From positions 124,001-188,000 of the forward strand of contig CAMNQF010000001.1 in assembly GCA_946548895.1 (NCBI GenBank): a DNA stretch of 64,000 nucleotides, given 5' to 3'. Within the stretch, counting starts at the first letter, position 1. Every line of letters starts with the position of its first letter. The position numbers were made by a program, and so were the translations under genes. The notes under the pieces are model-generated. The model did not search any database. It saw only the letters and a program-made list of their open reading frames with translations, and was not told the DNA's origin. Positions 25,789 through 35,208 of the stretch are shown one piece after another. Source of the DNA: an uncultured bacterium (GTDB lineage: Bacteria > Bacillota > Clostridia > Oscillospirales > Oscillospiraceae).

Positions 25789-27705
25789 TTACCGCATATT
25801 CCACCAGTCGTTCCACTCCGGGAAGGGCCGGCCCGCCCGGAGCTGTTCCGCTGTCCAAGGCAGGACTTTTTGGGCCATGGCCGTGTCCTCCCTGCGGATG
25901 TAGTTGGCGTCCAGCACCTCCTGGCACAGGCGGGCCGTCTCGTCCGGGGTCAGGGACTTGGCCCCGTCGTTGAGCAGTCCCCAGACATAGTAGAGGTAGG
26001 CGGGCTTTCCGCTTTGGAGCATACTGTCTTTCAGCGCCCCCTGGGGCGTGCACCCCAGGGCGAACAGCCAGCGGCTGTAGGTCTGGTAGTTTCCCAGCTC
26101 CCTCATCCGCTGGCGCAGGTAGGGCGCCAGCTCCTGCCGTATCTCCGGGCCGGCGGGGTCAAACAGGCGCGTGATAATGAGGTCGTATTCGTCCAGATGC
26201 TCTCCGTAGCCAAAGGGCGAGGGCATTTTGAAGTCGTGCATGGTGGTTTTCCACACCGCGTGGGTGAGCCGTTTTGCCCACCGCTTGTCCAAGGGCTGGG
26301 CGGCGGGCCAGCCCGCGCCCACCTCATAGCGGCCCGCCCCGCCGTTCCAGCGCGCTTCGGACAGGCCCGCCAGCGCGGCGTTGTGCAGCGCCTGCTTCTG
26401 CGCGCCCCCCAGCAGGGGCCTGCTGGTGGGCACATAGGGGGAGAACTCGTCGTACACCTCCGCAGCCGGCCGGGTGAGCAGGGAGGCAACCGCCCCGTGG
26501 GGCAGATACCGGGCCTTGCCCCTGTGCTTTTCCCACAGCCCCAGGCACAGCCCGCACAGCGGCCCCGGCCCGGCCTGGCACAGGCTGTCCAGCAGCAGGG
26601 CCGTCAACTCCGTGCCAAGCCCCAGGCGCTGGCCCTTTTCCCCCCGCACCTGGTCGATGTCCGCCAGCTTGGCGTCGGTCCACCGCCACAGGTCCAGCAT
26701 GGAGGGGGAGGATTTGCCCCGCGCGGCGCTCCACCAGAGCCGGAGCATGGCGTGTATGTCCGCGGAGATCTCCCGCTCCCCCGCCAGCAGCCGTTCCATC
26801 AGCTCCCACAGCCCCCGGGCCACCAGATCGGAGGCCCACTCCGTCCGGGCGCCGCTCAGGAATTTCACCGACAGGTGGTCCTTTTGCAGCCGCTCCTCCC
26901 AGTACGCGGCCACTTCCTCCCCGTCCTGGAGGGCCAGTCCCGCCAGGGCCGCGTCCAGATTTTTCCCCCGTTCGTACCGGGCCAGATTCAGCAACAGGCC
27001 GGTGTTCCCGCTGTCCCCGCCCAGGGCGGTGATGACGGCGGCGCGCACGTCCTTTTTCGCCGGCCCCAATATCTCCCTGAGCCAGGGGGAGGCCTCCTTC
27101 CCCTGAATGGCGGCGACGACCTCCACCCTCCGGGCCATCTCCTTTTTTCCGGCGGGGTCGAAGCCCCGTTTCACCGCCGGGACCGCGGCCGGCCCCAGCT
27201 TTTTCAGCAGCGTGGCGCAAAGCTCCGCCATCTCGCCGTAGCTGTCCCCCAGGCCCCCCACCACCGCGGGCAGCACCCGGTAGTCCTGGAAAAATTCAGG
27301 GTGGTTGTCCCAAGCGCTTTGGACGGTTTCCATCCGCCCCCCGCCGGTGGTGGTCAGGGCGGTGAGCAGGGGCTGCATCTGTCCGTAGGAGATCTGGCGG
27401 TATACCCCGCCCCCGGCGGGCAGGGGCTCCAGCTCACCGTCTATCCCGGTTTTGGCCTGGGTGTAGGCCACGGCGTCCACCAGGGCGAGCACGTCCAGCA
27501 GCAGCCCGGGGCGGCGCTCCGGCGGCGCGGTCAGCAGTTTGGCCAGCCCGCCGTCAATTTTGGCGAACACCGGGCTGGCGGCGGCCAGAGGCTTGAGGGC
27601 TTCCGCGGCCCGCTGGAGGCGGAAATCCTCTCCCAGCAGGCCAACACCGGCAATGGCGGCCTGCTCCAGGCGGGATTTCACGTCGTAAAGAGGCTGTAAA
27701 TTCAT
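25789..27705 (-). CDS. Large helical-repeat (HEAT-like) protein of the MoxR/VWA operon
   Basis: 638 residues, start at 27705 behind GGGAGGG. Almost entirely helical, with HEAT-like units such as AAIQGKEASPWLREILGPA / KKDVRAAVITALGGDSGN and GLLLNLARYERGKNLDAALAG. The C terminus is Trp-rich (FPEWNDWWNMR). It resembles the DUF5691 proteins that accompany SWIM, MoxR and DUF5682 genes in other bacteria; I cannot confirm this without a search. A scaffold role is plausible. Confidence 0.75.
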   Translation of the reverse strand: MNLQPLYDVKSRLEQAAIAGVGLLGEDFRLQRAAEALKPLAAASPVFAKIDGGLAKLLTAPPERRPGLLLDVLALVDAVAYTQAKTGIDGELEPLPAGGGVYRQISYGQMQPLLTALTTTGGGRMETVQSAWDNHPEFFQDYRVLPAVVGGLGDSYGEMAELCATLLKKLGPAAVPAVKRGFDPAGKKEMARRVEVVAAIQGKEASPWLREILGPAKKDVRAAVITALGGDSGNTGLLLNLARYERGKNLDAALAGLALQDGEEVAAYWEERLQKDHLSVKFLSGARTEWASDLVARGLWELMERLLAGEREISADIHAMLRLWWSAARGKSSPSMLDLWRWTDAKLADIDQVRGEKGQRLGLGTELTALLLDSLCQAGPGPLCGLCLGLWEKHRGKARYLPHGAVASLLTRPAAEVYDEFSPYVPTSRPLLGGAQKQALHNAALAGLSEARWNGGAGRYEVGAGWPAAQPLDKRWAKRLTHAVWKTTMHDFKMPSPFGYGEHLDEYDLIITRLFDPAGPEIRQELAPYLRQRMRELGNYQTYSRWLFALGCTPQGALKDSMLQSGKPAYLYYVWGLLNDGAKSLTPDETARLCQEVLDANYIRREDTAMAQKVLPWTAEQLRAGRPFPEWNDWWNMR

Positions 27706-27718
27706 CAGGTATCCCTCC

Positions 27719-29161
27719 CTAATATAGCAGCCGGATGATTTCCGCCCCGGTGACAACGCTGTAGGGATGGAGGCAGAGAGACTGGTCCCGCCCGTCGCAG
27801 AACATCAGCCCGAACAGGGCGCTGCCCGCCGGAATTTCCCCTGGCAGCGTCTCCAGCCGCTCCACGCAGGCGTGGTCCGGGCCGTCCTCGGGCCGGTCCC
27901 GCAGGACGATCCTGGTTCCGGCCGGGTCCTCCAGCACGAATTCCTCCCCCACCCGGCCCAGCCTCCCGATGGGCGCCAGTACCGCCAGAAACTTGGGGGC
28001 CAGGGTGTTCTTGATGGATCCCTTGGCCAACTTCACCGCCGCCGCCAGGTCCGGCTGGGCCAGCTTGGGCAGGGCGGAGCGCTCCCCGCCGGTGAGGGGC
28101 CGGGCGGAGGAGCTCTCCCAGCGCGCCCGCCGGTTTCCCCCGCCGGGGTAGATGTACAGGGCGGGGACCTCCAGCAGCCCGAAGCGGCTGTCCTCCCCCT
28201 TCACGTATTTCAGCGCCTTTACCGGCCGCAGGTTCAGGGCCTGGAAGATAGCGCCGCCGTCCAGGTCGATCCACCAGCCCCGCTCCACATACTCCTTTTT
28301 GGCCCTGTCAAAGCTCACGTCAAAGGACAGCTGAACCAGCCGGGCGTTCTCCTGGAAGGAGCCGATGCCCCGCAGGTCCTCCAGCTTCCACACGCCGCCC
28401 AGGGCCTCGAAGAGGGCGGAGTCCTCTGGGGTGAAGCTGCCGGCCTCCAGCTTGTCTTGGAGAAAGGCCCGGGACTTCTTGATGGTGGAGCGAAGCGCCA
28501 CCAGAATGCGCAGGGCCTCGGCGTAGGCCCCCGCCGCCTGGTCAGGGCTCTGCTGGACGGTGCGTACCGCCAGGGCGATGCGGGTAAAGGCGGTCTGAGG
28601 GCCGGTGAGATAGCAGCTTCCCAGGTCCTTGGCCAGCTTGTCATAGGTCTGGGCGGAGCTGCCCGCCAGGGCGCCCAGGCCGGCGGAGAGCAGGTCGTCC
28701 ACCATTTTCTCCGCCATGTCCAGCCCCTCCAGCTGCTTGGCAAGCTTTTTCTTCCGGGCGGCGGCGTTGGGCTTTTTGGGCTTGGGGGGCTCGTCCGCCG
28801 CGGCCTCCTTTTTGACGGCCCTGGCCGCCTGTCTGGCCCGCTTTTCGGCAATGTCCAGGGGGATGTCCGCCGTCTCAAAGCCTTTGCCGGACAGCTGCTC
28901 GAACATCAGGCCCAGGGCGTGCTTGCAGGGGAACTGGCGGCTGGGGCAGGAACAACGGCATACCGGGGCCTCCGGGGCGGTCCAGTCGACGGACACCCGG
29001 TAAGGCGTCTTGCCGCTGCCGGCGCACTGGGCCCAGTACAGCGTGCCGTCCTCCGTCCGGCAGCGGCCGGAAAAGCTCCCCTTTTTCGACAGCTTCCGCC
29101 CATTCTCCGCGGCGGCGGGATTGGGCGCCTGAAGCAGGATCGTCTGTTCCGTTAATGTCAT
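27719..29161 (-). CDS. SWIM zinc-finger protein, first gene of the MoxR/VWA operon
   Basis: 480 residues, start at 29161 behind GAAGGAG. A SWIM zinc finger is near residues 65-80: CRCSCPSRQFPCKHALGL (CxCx7CxH after the first Cys pair). A basic Lys/Pro/Ala-rich segment follows (PPKPKKPNAAARKKKLAKQL), then a long helical region and a beta-rich C terminus. SWIM domains bind DNA or protein. As the first gene it probably defines the target of the system. Confidence 0.8.
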   Translation of the reverse strand: MTLTEQTILLQAPNPAAAENGRKLSKKGSFSGRCRTEDGTLYWAQCAGSGKTPYRVSVDWTAPEAPVCRCSCPSRQFPCKHALGLMFEQLSGKGFETADIPLDIAEKRARQAARAVKKEAAADEPPKPKKPNAAARKKKLAKQLEGLDMAEKMVDDLLSAGLGALAGSSAQTYDKLAKDLGSCYLTGPQTAFTRIALAVRTVQQSPDQAAGAYAEALRILVALRSTIKKSRAFLQDKLEAGSFTPEDSALFEALGGVWKLEDLRGIGSFQENARLVQLSFDVSFDRAKKEYVERGWWIDLDGGAIFQALNLRPVKALKYVKGEDSRFGLLEVPALYIYPGGGNRRARWESSSARPLTGGERSALPKLAQPDLAAAVKLAKGSIKNTLAPKFLAVLAPIGRLGRVGEEFVLEDPAGTRIVLRDRPEDGPDHACVERLETLPGEIPAGSALFGLMFCDGRDQSLCLHPYSVVTGAEIIRLLY

Positions 29162-29526
29162 TGACCACACACTCCTTCGGAGGCTGTACGCGATGGATCT
29201 CTTTCCCATGATACCATATTGCCGGCCGTAATGACAGGCACGGTCAAGGCATGGGAGCGGCTGAAGCGCGGGAAGCGTCAGCCCTTGCCGTCTCATTTTA
29301 CCAAAGGCGCGGTGGTATGGCAACTCCCTTTTCAAACCGTTTGCCCGCCCGGGCCCTCTTGCCGCGCCATTTGAACGCCCCGGCGGGACAGCGCCGGAGC
29401 GGGGCTTGATTTGCAGCGAAAACCGAACCGCCGGCCCTTGCTCTTACGGGCAAGGGCCGGCGGTTCGGCTGCAATGGGTGCGCGGCCGGCGGGGAAACCG
29501 GCTTCTGATTGTCGCGGCGGGAGCCT
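29162..29526. other. Intergenic region between the acyl-CoA operon and the SWIM operon
   Basis: 365 bp with no gene seen. It contains the long hairpin at 29411-29474 and, near the SWIM gene, a weak minus-strand promoter (a TATCAT box preceded by TGG at about 29210). Mildly GC-rich and palindromic around 29366-29402. Confidence 0.5.
29411..29474 (-). terminator. Long hairpin downstream of the acyl-CoA operon
   Basis: An 18-bp perfect stem (29423-29440 with 29451-29468, starting CCGAACCGCCGGCCC) is extended by a TTGCAGC / GCTGCAA outer stem. No long T run follows, so it may end transcription or protect the mRNA 3' end of the operon to its right. Confidence 0.6.
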
Positions 29527-30324
29527 TCACTTGCCGGTAAAGACCGGCTTGCGCTTTTCGATAAACGCGTCCACGGCTTCCTCAAAATCGCGGGACTTGG
29601 AGCACAGGTGGTTGGCCTCGGCCTCATCCTCCGCGTAGGCGCGGAAGCCGTCCTCATAGAAATACTTGTTTATGAGCTGCTTCTGGCAGGCGAGGGCTTT
29701 GCCGGGCCCCTTGGCCAGCCGGGCCGCAAACTGCGCCCCGGCCTGCGCCAGCTCTTCCTCCGGCACGCACTGGTTCGCCAGGCCGATTTGAACGGCCTCT
29801 TCGCCGCCCACCGGGCGGCCGGTCATCATGATTTCCGCCGCGCGGCCGGCGCCCGCCAGTTTGCCCAGCAGGTAGAGGCCCCCGGTGTCAGAGCAAAGAC
29901 CCACGTTGATGAAAGCCATGATAAAGCTTGTCTTCGGCGTGACAATGCGGAAATCACAGGCGCAGGCGATGCTGAACCCCGCGCCCGCCGCCGCGTGGTT
30001 GACCACCGCCACGGTGGGTTTTGTGAAGCTGCGGATCTGGTAGGCCGTGTCGGCGGCGTAGCGCAGCTCCTCCTTGGTCAGGTAAACCTTGTCGGTGATG
30101 CGGCTCTTGAACTGGCGGATGTCGCCGCCGGCGCAAAAATGCTTCCCCATGCCGGTAAGGACGACCACACGGACATCCTCATCCGCCTCGCAGGCCTCCA
30201 GCTTCTCCTTGAGGGCCGCGTACATATCGAAGTCCAGGGCGTTCCCGTTTTCCGGGCTGTTGAAGGCCAGGGTCGCCACATGGCCGGACTGACTCATCAG
30301 AACAAGCTCTTTCATGTTTGCCAC
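29527..30324 (-). CDS. Enoyl-CoA hydratase/isomerase family protein (crotonase fold)
   Basis: 265 residues. Oxyanion-hole region GKHFCAGGDIRQF and the second loop AAGAGFSIACACDFRIV are typical of crotonases. The segment where hydratases usually carry catalytic glutamates reads INVGLCSDTGGLYLLGKLAG, so the reaction (hydration, isomerisation or other) is uncertain. Last gene of a four-gene acyl-CoA operon; one base separates it from the CoA-transferase stop. Confidence 0.85.
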   Translation of the reverse strand: MANMKELVLMSQSGHVATLAFNSPENGNALDFDMYAALKEKLEACEADEDVRVVVLTGMGKHFCAGGDIRQFKSRITDKVYLTKEELRYAADTAYQIRSFTKPTVAVVNHAAAGAGFSIACACDFRIVTPKTSFIMAFINVGLCSDTGGLYLLGKLAGAGRAAEIMMTGRPVGGEEAVQIGLANQCVPEEELAQAGAQFAARLAKGPGKALACQKQLINKYFYEDGFRAYAEDEAEANHLCSKSRDFEEAVDAFIEKRKPVFTGK

Positions 30325-30325
30325 C

Positions 30326-31615
30326 TCACCGTGCGATCAGGCCGGCCTTGACCGCCTGCTGGGTCAGCTCGCCGCGGAAATCGGGGTGGGCGATGCCGAT
30401 CATGGCGCGGACGCGGTCGGGTATGGATTTGTTCCTCAAATTGGCGATGCCGTATTCGGTGACGATGTACATGACCATTGCCCTGGGGGTGGTGACTACC
30501 TCGCCGGCGGGCAGGTTCAGCATGATGTTGGACGTGGGCTTTCCGTTGACCTCTGTGGTAGAGGCCATGCACAAAAAGCTCTTGCCGCCCTTTGACCAGG
30601 AGGCGCCCTGCACAAAATCGATCTGCCCGCCGATGCCGCTGACCTGCTGGTGGCCCACGGATTCGGAACAGACCTGACCCGTCAGATCGGCCATCAGGCA
30701 CTGGTTTACCGAGATGAGGCTGTCATAATGCTGCACGTTCCGGGGATCGTTGATCTCCCAGAAGGGGGCAAACTCCGCGTGTTCGCCCAGCCAGTAGGCA
30801 AATTTGTTGCTTCCCAGGCCCAGCGCGGCCTCGATCTTTCCCGTGATGGCGCCGGCCTCGTAGAGGTGCATGATGCACTCGGTGAGCATCTCCGCATGGA
30901 TGGACAGGCCGCGTTTAGACTTCAGGCCGTAGCCGATGGCGTTGGACAAGCCGCCCAGCCCGATTTGAACGGTGGAGCCGTCAGGGATTTCAGGCAAGAT
31001 GAGGGACGCGATTTTTTGGTCCAGCTCCGAGGGCTCGGGGCTGGGGAACTCCGGCAGAACGTGGTCGCCCTCGGTGATTGCGGTCACCTCGCTGACGTGG
31101 ATCTTGCTGCTGCGGCCCTTCACGCGGGGCTGGTTCCGATTGACCTGCACCAAAATGACGTCGGACATTTCCAGCGCCTTCGGGGTGATGCACACGCCCA
31201 TGGGGCCCAGAGACATATAGCCCTCCTCGTCGGGTTCGCTCACGTCGCACATACACACATTGATGCGGCAATCCTCCAGAGCGTTGGCCAGCTGGCTGAA
31301 CTGGCAGGAGTTGATGCTGATGTTGCCGAATTTGGCCAGCTTGCGTTCCAGGATGCCGAAAAACATGGTATCATAGGTCAGGTGGGGGCGGTGCTCGGCG
31401 GACTTCAGGAACTCAAAGGGGACCAGCATCTGGCCCGAGACCAGGTGGACTCCGTTGATTTCTTTGGCCAGCGCCCTCTTTTGGAGCGCCTCAATCAGCT
31501 GGATGGGGGTTGCCGAGGCCGGGCTCATCCAGACGCGGTCGTTATCCTTGATGAGCGCCACCGCCTCGTCAAAGGTCGTCAGTTTGGAGTTGTATATATC
31601 CCGCCAGTTACTCAT
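30326..31615 (-). CDS. Acetyl-CoA hydrolase/transferase family CoA-transferase
   Basis: 429 residues, the length of 4-hydroxybutyrate/butyryl-CoA:acetate CoA-transferases. N-terminal VWMSPASATPIQLIEALQKR, the glutamate-containing CSESVGHQQVSGIGGQIDF and ASWSKGGKSFLCM are the family landmarks; the Glu in SESVG is the probable nucleophile. It would move CoA between acetyl- or butyryl-CoA and the operon's acid substrate. Overlaps the ligase gene by eight bases. Confidence 0.88.
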   Translation of the reverse strand: MSNWRDIYNSKLTTFDEAVALIKDNDRVWMSPASATPIQLIEALQKRALAKEINGVHLVSGQMLVPFEFLKSAEHRPHLTYDTMFFGILERKLAKFGNISINSCQFSQLANALEDCRINVCMCDVSEPDEEGYMSLGPMGVCITPKALEMSDVILVQVNRNQPRVKGRSSKIHVSEVTAITEGDHVLPEFPSPEPSELDQKIASLILPEIPDGSTVQIGLGGLSNAIGYGLKSKRGLSIHAEMLTECIMHLYEAGAITGKIEAALGLGSNKFAYWLGEHAEFAPFWEINDPRNVQHYDSLISVNQCLMADLTGQVCSESVGHQQVSGIGGQIDFVQGASWSKGGKSFLCMASTTEVNGKPTSNIMLNLPAGEVVTTPRAMVMYIVTEYGIANLRNKSIPDRVRAMIGIAHPDFRGELTQQAVKAGLIAR

Positions 31616-33176
31616 GATGATCCTCCTTCAATTGTTTTACGAGCTCGCGAATTTTTTGATAGTCCACCTTCCCTACCGAACTGCGTGGGATGCTGTCCAC
31701 AAAATGGATCTCCCGGGGCCGTTTTGCGCCGCTGAGATGCCTTCTCAGGTGCGCCTCCAGCGCCTCCGGGGACACGGGTCCGTCTCCGGCCACCACAAGG
31801 GCGTGGGGCACCTCTCCCCAATAATCGTCCGGGACGCCGTAGACGCAGGCCTCCCGGACCCCGTCAAACTGCGTGATGCACTCCTCAATCTCCACCGGGA
31901 ATATGTTTTCGCCGCCTACGATAATCATATTCTTCTTCCGGCCCACCACATAGAGGTATCCGTCCGAATCCTGCCGGGCAATATCGCCTGTGTGCAGCCA
32001 TCCGTCGTGCCAGACGTTCCGCGTTTCCTCCTCCTGATTGAGGTATCCTGAGAAGAGCAGCGGCCCCCGGAAGCACAGCTCTCCCGCCTCCCCCGGGGCG
32101 ACCGGGGCTCCGTCCTCGTCCACAATCTGCACCTCGTTGAGGCACAAAGGCTTGCCTACGGAGTTCCAGCGCTTCCTTAAATCCTCCACGCCGGTCATGT
32201 CCATCGGCAGGGAGAGGTTGTTGGGGCCGGCCTCGGTCATCCCGAAGGAATTGCATATTTTGATTCCCCGGCTCAAATATTTTTCCAGGGTTTTCTGCCG
32301 GACCGGGGCAGCCCCCACAATGAGCCAGCGCAGGGCGGACAGGTCGGCGGAGGCGAAATCGGGGTGCTCCGCCAGAATGGCGTAAATCGTCGGGACAGAG
32401 ACGCCCACGGTAACCCGCTCCTGTTGGAGAAGGCGCAGGATTTCGCCGGGATCCAGGTCCCGTTTGAGCACCATCTTGCCCCCGCAGAACAAGAGGGGCA
32501 GATTGATGACGTTCCAGCCGCCGGTGTGAAAAAGGGGCAGGAACTGGTACCCCACGTCCCGGTAGGACAGGCCGAACGAAATGATCTCGCTGATGCAGTT
32601 GCTGACCACCGCCCGGTAGGACATTTTTGACGCCTTGGGCAGGCCGGTGGAGCCGCCGGTGTGGATATACATCATGCAGTCCTCGGGGTCCGGCCTGACG
32701 GGCGGCAGCGGCGGAAGGTCCTGAGCCAGCAGCGCGTCATACTCCCATACGCCCGCTTTCGACGGGCTGCCGTGCAGGACCGCCAGGGCCTTGAGGTAAG
32801 GCAGCTTTGCCCATTCCTCCACCCGGTCCTCCTGCGCCGCGTCATAGAGCAGCGCCTCCGGCCGCTCCTGTTCCATCAGCTGCGCGATCTCCTCCGGCTT
32901 CAGCATATGGTTGTATGTGGTGATGGTAATGCCGGTCTTCCATGACACGTAGAACATATCGTAATGGGCAATGGAGTTGCGCGCGCATATGGCCGCGCAG
33001 CTCCCCCGCTTCAGCCCCAGCCGGTGCACCAGGAAACGGGCCAGGCGGTCGGCGCGCGCGTCCATCTCCCGATAGGTGTACTGCGCGCCGGTATCATAGT
33101 CATAAATCGCCGTTTTGTCTCCATTCCACCTGGCTTGGAAGGAGAAAAAGTCTAAATATTCCTGTTCCATGGCCAT
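31608..33176 (-). CDS. AMP-forming acyl-CoA ligase
   Basis: 522 residues of the ANL superfamily. AMP/phosphate loop YIHTGGSTGLPKASK, then NSFGMTEAGPNN, LHTGDIARQDSDGYLYVVGRKKNMI and the C-terminal catalytic Lys region PRSSVGKVDYQKI. It activates a carboxylic acid to its CoA thioester using ATP; with the neighbours it would feed an acyl-CoA dehydrogenase and a crotonase. Substrate not predictable (medium-chain, aromatic or carnitine-like are all possible). Confidence 0.9.
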   Translation of the reverse strand: MAMEQEYLDFFSFQARWNGDKTAIYDYDTGAQYTYREMDARADRLARFLVHRLGLKRGSCAAICARNSIAHYDMFYVSWKTGITITTYNHMLKPEEIAQLMEQERPEALLYDAAQEDRVEEWAKLPYLKALAVLHGSPSKAGVWEYDALLAQDLPPLPPVRPDPEDCMMYIHTGGSTGLPKASKMSYRAVVSNCISEIISFGLSYRDVGYQFLPLFHTGGWNVINLPLLFCGGKMVLKRDLDPGEILRLLQQERVTVGVSVPTIYAILAEHPDFASADLSALRWLIVGAAPVRQKTLEKYLSRGIKICNSFGMTEAGPNNLSLPMDMTGVEDLRKRWNSVGKPLCLNEVQIVDEDGAPVAPGEAGELCFRGPLLFSGYLNQEEETRNVWHDGWLHTGDIARQDSDGYLYVVGRKKNMIIVGGENIFPVEIEECITQFDGVREACVYGVPDDYWGEVPHALVVAGDGPVSPEALEAHLRRHLSGAKRPREIHFVDSIPRSSVGKVDYQKIRELVKQLKEDHHE

Positions 33177-33181
33177 TGGTA

Positions 33182-34324
33182 TTAAGCCTTTTGCTTTAAG
33201 ACGTTGCCGGCAATGACCATGCGCTGGATCTCGTTGGTCCCCTCGAAGATTTGGAAGATTTTCGCGTCGCGGTAGAGCTTTTCCACCGGGTACTCCCGGC
33301 TGTATCCATAGCCGCCGAAGATCTGCACGGCCTCCTGCGTCACCTTGACGGCGCTGTCGCTGGCGTAGGCCTTCGCGACGGCGGCCTCTGTGGAATGGGG
33401 CTTGCCCGCCTTGATGAGGCCGGCCACATACCGAACGTACTGCCGGCTGGTTTCGGTGGCGATTTCCATGTCGGCCAACTTAAACTGGATGGCTTGGTTC
33501 ACAGCAATCGGCCGGCCGAAGGTCTTTCGCTGGAGGGCGTAATCCCGGCACAGGTCGATGGCCGCCTGGCAGATGCCCACCGCGGCGGCGCCGCAGGACG
33601 GACGGGCCATATCCAGGGTTTTCATTGCCAGCTTGAAGCCCTCTCCCTCGGCGCCGATGAGATTTTCCGCGGGCACCCGGACGTCCTCAAAAACTACGTC
33701 GGTGGTGTTGGACAGGCGTATGCCCATCTTATCCTCTTCCTTCCCCACGCTCACGCCCGGGGCGCCGCGCTCCACGATAAAGGCGGACATCCCTTTTACG
33801 CCCTTGGATTTGTCGGTCATGGCGAATACCACGTAGACGTCCGCCATGCCGCCGGTGGTGATGAAGCACTTCCTGCCGTTGAGCACATAGCCGCCGCCGT
33901 CCCGGACGGCTGCGGTCTGGCTGGCCCCCGCGTCCGAACCGGCCTGGGGTTCGGTCAGGCAGAAAGCGGCCATTTTGCCCTGGGCCAGTATATCCGTGAA
34001 CATCTGGATCTGGCGGTCCGTCCCCGCGATCAGCAGGGGTTTGGCGGCCAGGCCGCTGGCGAAGAGGCTGACAGAGAAGCCGGCGTCGTATTTGGCCAAT
34101 TCCTCCTGCACGATTACGGCGGTAACCGGGTCAAATCCGCCGCCGCCGAACTTCTCCGGGAGGTCGATCATGTGCAGCCCCATCTCCAGGGCCTTGTTAT
34201 AGAGGTCCGTGGGGAATTCTCCGGTGCGGTCGCACTCCTGGGCTCTTTTCAGCACTTCATTTTTGCCAAATTTGGCAATCATCTGCTGAAGTTCTTTCTG
34301 CTCTTCCGTCAGCATCCAGTCCAT
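33182..34324 (-). CDS. Acyl-CoA dehydrogenase
   Basis: 380 residues, short-chain type. FAD-binding AFCLTEPQAGSDAGASQT, substrate/cofactor loop RKCFITTGGMADVYVVFA, and the C-terminal IFQIFEGTNEIQRMVIAG holding the catalytic Glu. It oxidises an acyl-CoA to the 2-enoyl-CoA and needs an electron-transfer flavoprotein, which is not encoded in the window. First gene of the operon, divergent from two TetR regulators. Confidence 0.92.
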   Translation of the reverse strand: MDWMLTEEQKELQQMIAKFGKNEVLKRAQECDRTGEFPTDLYNKALEMGLHMIDLPEKFGGGGFDPVTAVIVQEELAKYDAGFSVSLFASGLAAKPLLIAGTDRQIQMFTDILAQGKMAAFCLTEPQAGSDAGASQTAAVRDGGGYVLNGRKCFITTGGMADVYVVFAMTDKSKGVKGMSAFIVERGAPGVSVGKEEDKMGIRLSNTTDVVFEDVRVPAENLIGAEGEGFKLAMKTLDMARPSCGAAAVGICQAAIDLCRDYALQRKTFGRPIAVNQAIQFKLADMEIATETSRQYVRYVAGLIKAGKPHSTEAAVAKAYASDSAVKVTQEAVQIFGGYGYSREYPVEKLYRDAKIFQIFEGTNEIQRMVIAGNVLKQKA

Positions 34325-34581
34325 ACGCCATTCACTCCTAAAAAATAATTTAATTCACTGAACTCAATTATGTACTAATCCAAAATCAAGGCAGACTTCT
34401 AATTGTCTGCCAGCACCGGGGACATACTCAAATTCACTGAATCTAATTATGTTATACCACTGCTCGTAGAAAATGTCAATCATAAAAGAGCGATTCCTTG
34501 TGATTTTCTCCAAAACCGCTGTTTACAAAGGCCGGCTTATCGTGATAGAATTGTACAACTACTGCCAAGGAGATTGGAATT
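34325..34581. promoter_or_regulatory. Divergent control region with repeated operator-like sites
   Basis: AT-rich region between the acyl-CoA operon and the TetR pair. TAATTCACTGAACTCAATTA (34351-34370) and AATTCACTGAATCTAATTAT (34431-34450) share AATTCACTGAA around the near-palindrome TTCACTGAA, 79 bp apart. Between them lies a perfect inverted repeat, GGCAGAC (34390) and GTCTGCC (34405). A rightward promoter TTTACA (34522) - 18 bp - TAGAAT (34546) serves the first TetR gene. These are good candidates for TetR-family operators. Confidence 0.6.
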
Positions 34582-35208
34582 ATGCGGAATGAACACGCCC
34601 ATGGCGTACAAGTAAGCGATACCAAAAATAAAATATTGGACAGTTGTCTCAGCTTGATGAGCAGGCGGTCGCTGAAGGAAATCAGGATCTCAGACATCTG
34701 TGCCGAGGCCGGCGTGACGACGGGAGCGTTCTACCACTATTTCTCCAAAAAGAGCGATATCATCCCGGAGCTCTACTGCCGGATCGACCGGGCGTTTACC
34801 GCTTTTTACCCAAAGCTTCGGGGCTCCTCCTGCCGGGAAAAGATTTCAGAATATCTCCTGCGGCACGCCAAATTTGCGGAGTCTTGCGGCTTGCAGCAGA
34901 CCCGGAGCGTGTATTTTGAGCAGCTGGATTCGCAATATGGCTTTTTTGGAGATTTTAAACGGGGATTTGCGCACCACCTGCTGGAGCTTGTGGAAGAGGG
35001 GCAGGCAAAAGGCGAGCTGTCCGATGAAAAAAGCGCGCAGGAAATCGCCACGGCTTTGATGAGCATTGAGCGGGGAGCCGTCTACTCCTGGTGCCTCACG
35101 GAAGGCGAGCTGTCCGCCAAGGCCCTCTCGCAAAAGCTGGTAGGAGCCTATCTGGGTTCGCTGGATTGCGTGGCTCAAGGCGTGGAACGCGGAAAGGAAT
35201 CCGTATGA
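34582..35208 (+). CDS. TetR/AcrR family transcriptional regulator (first of an overlapping pair)
   Basis: 208 residues. N-terminal helix-turn-helix: KNKILDSCLSLMSRRSLKEI, then ISDICAEAGVTTGAFYHYFSKKSDI split across helices 2-3. The C-terminal ligand domain is of the unspecialised TetR_C type. CAAGGAG precedes the ATG. Divergent from the acyl-CoA operon, so it probably represses it in response to an acyl-CoA or fatty-acid ligand. Confidence 0.85.
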   Translation: MRNEHAHGVQVSDTKNKILDSCLSLMSRRSLKEIRISDICAEAGVTTGAFYHYFSKKSDIIPELYCRIDRAFTAFYPKLRGSSCREKISEYLLRHAKFAESCGLQQTRSVYFEQLDSQYGFFGDFKRGFAHHLLELVEEGQAKGELSDEKSAQEIATALMSIERGAVYSWCLTEGELSAKALSQKLVGAYLGSLDCVAQGVERGKESV

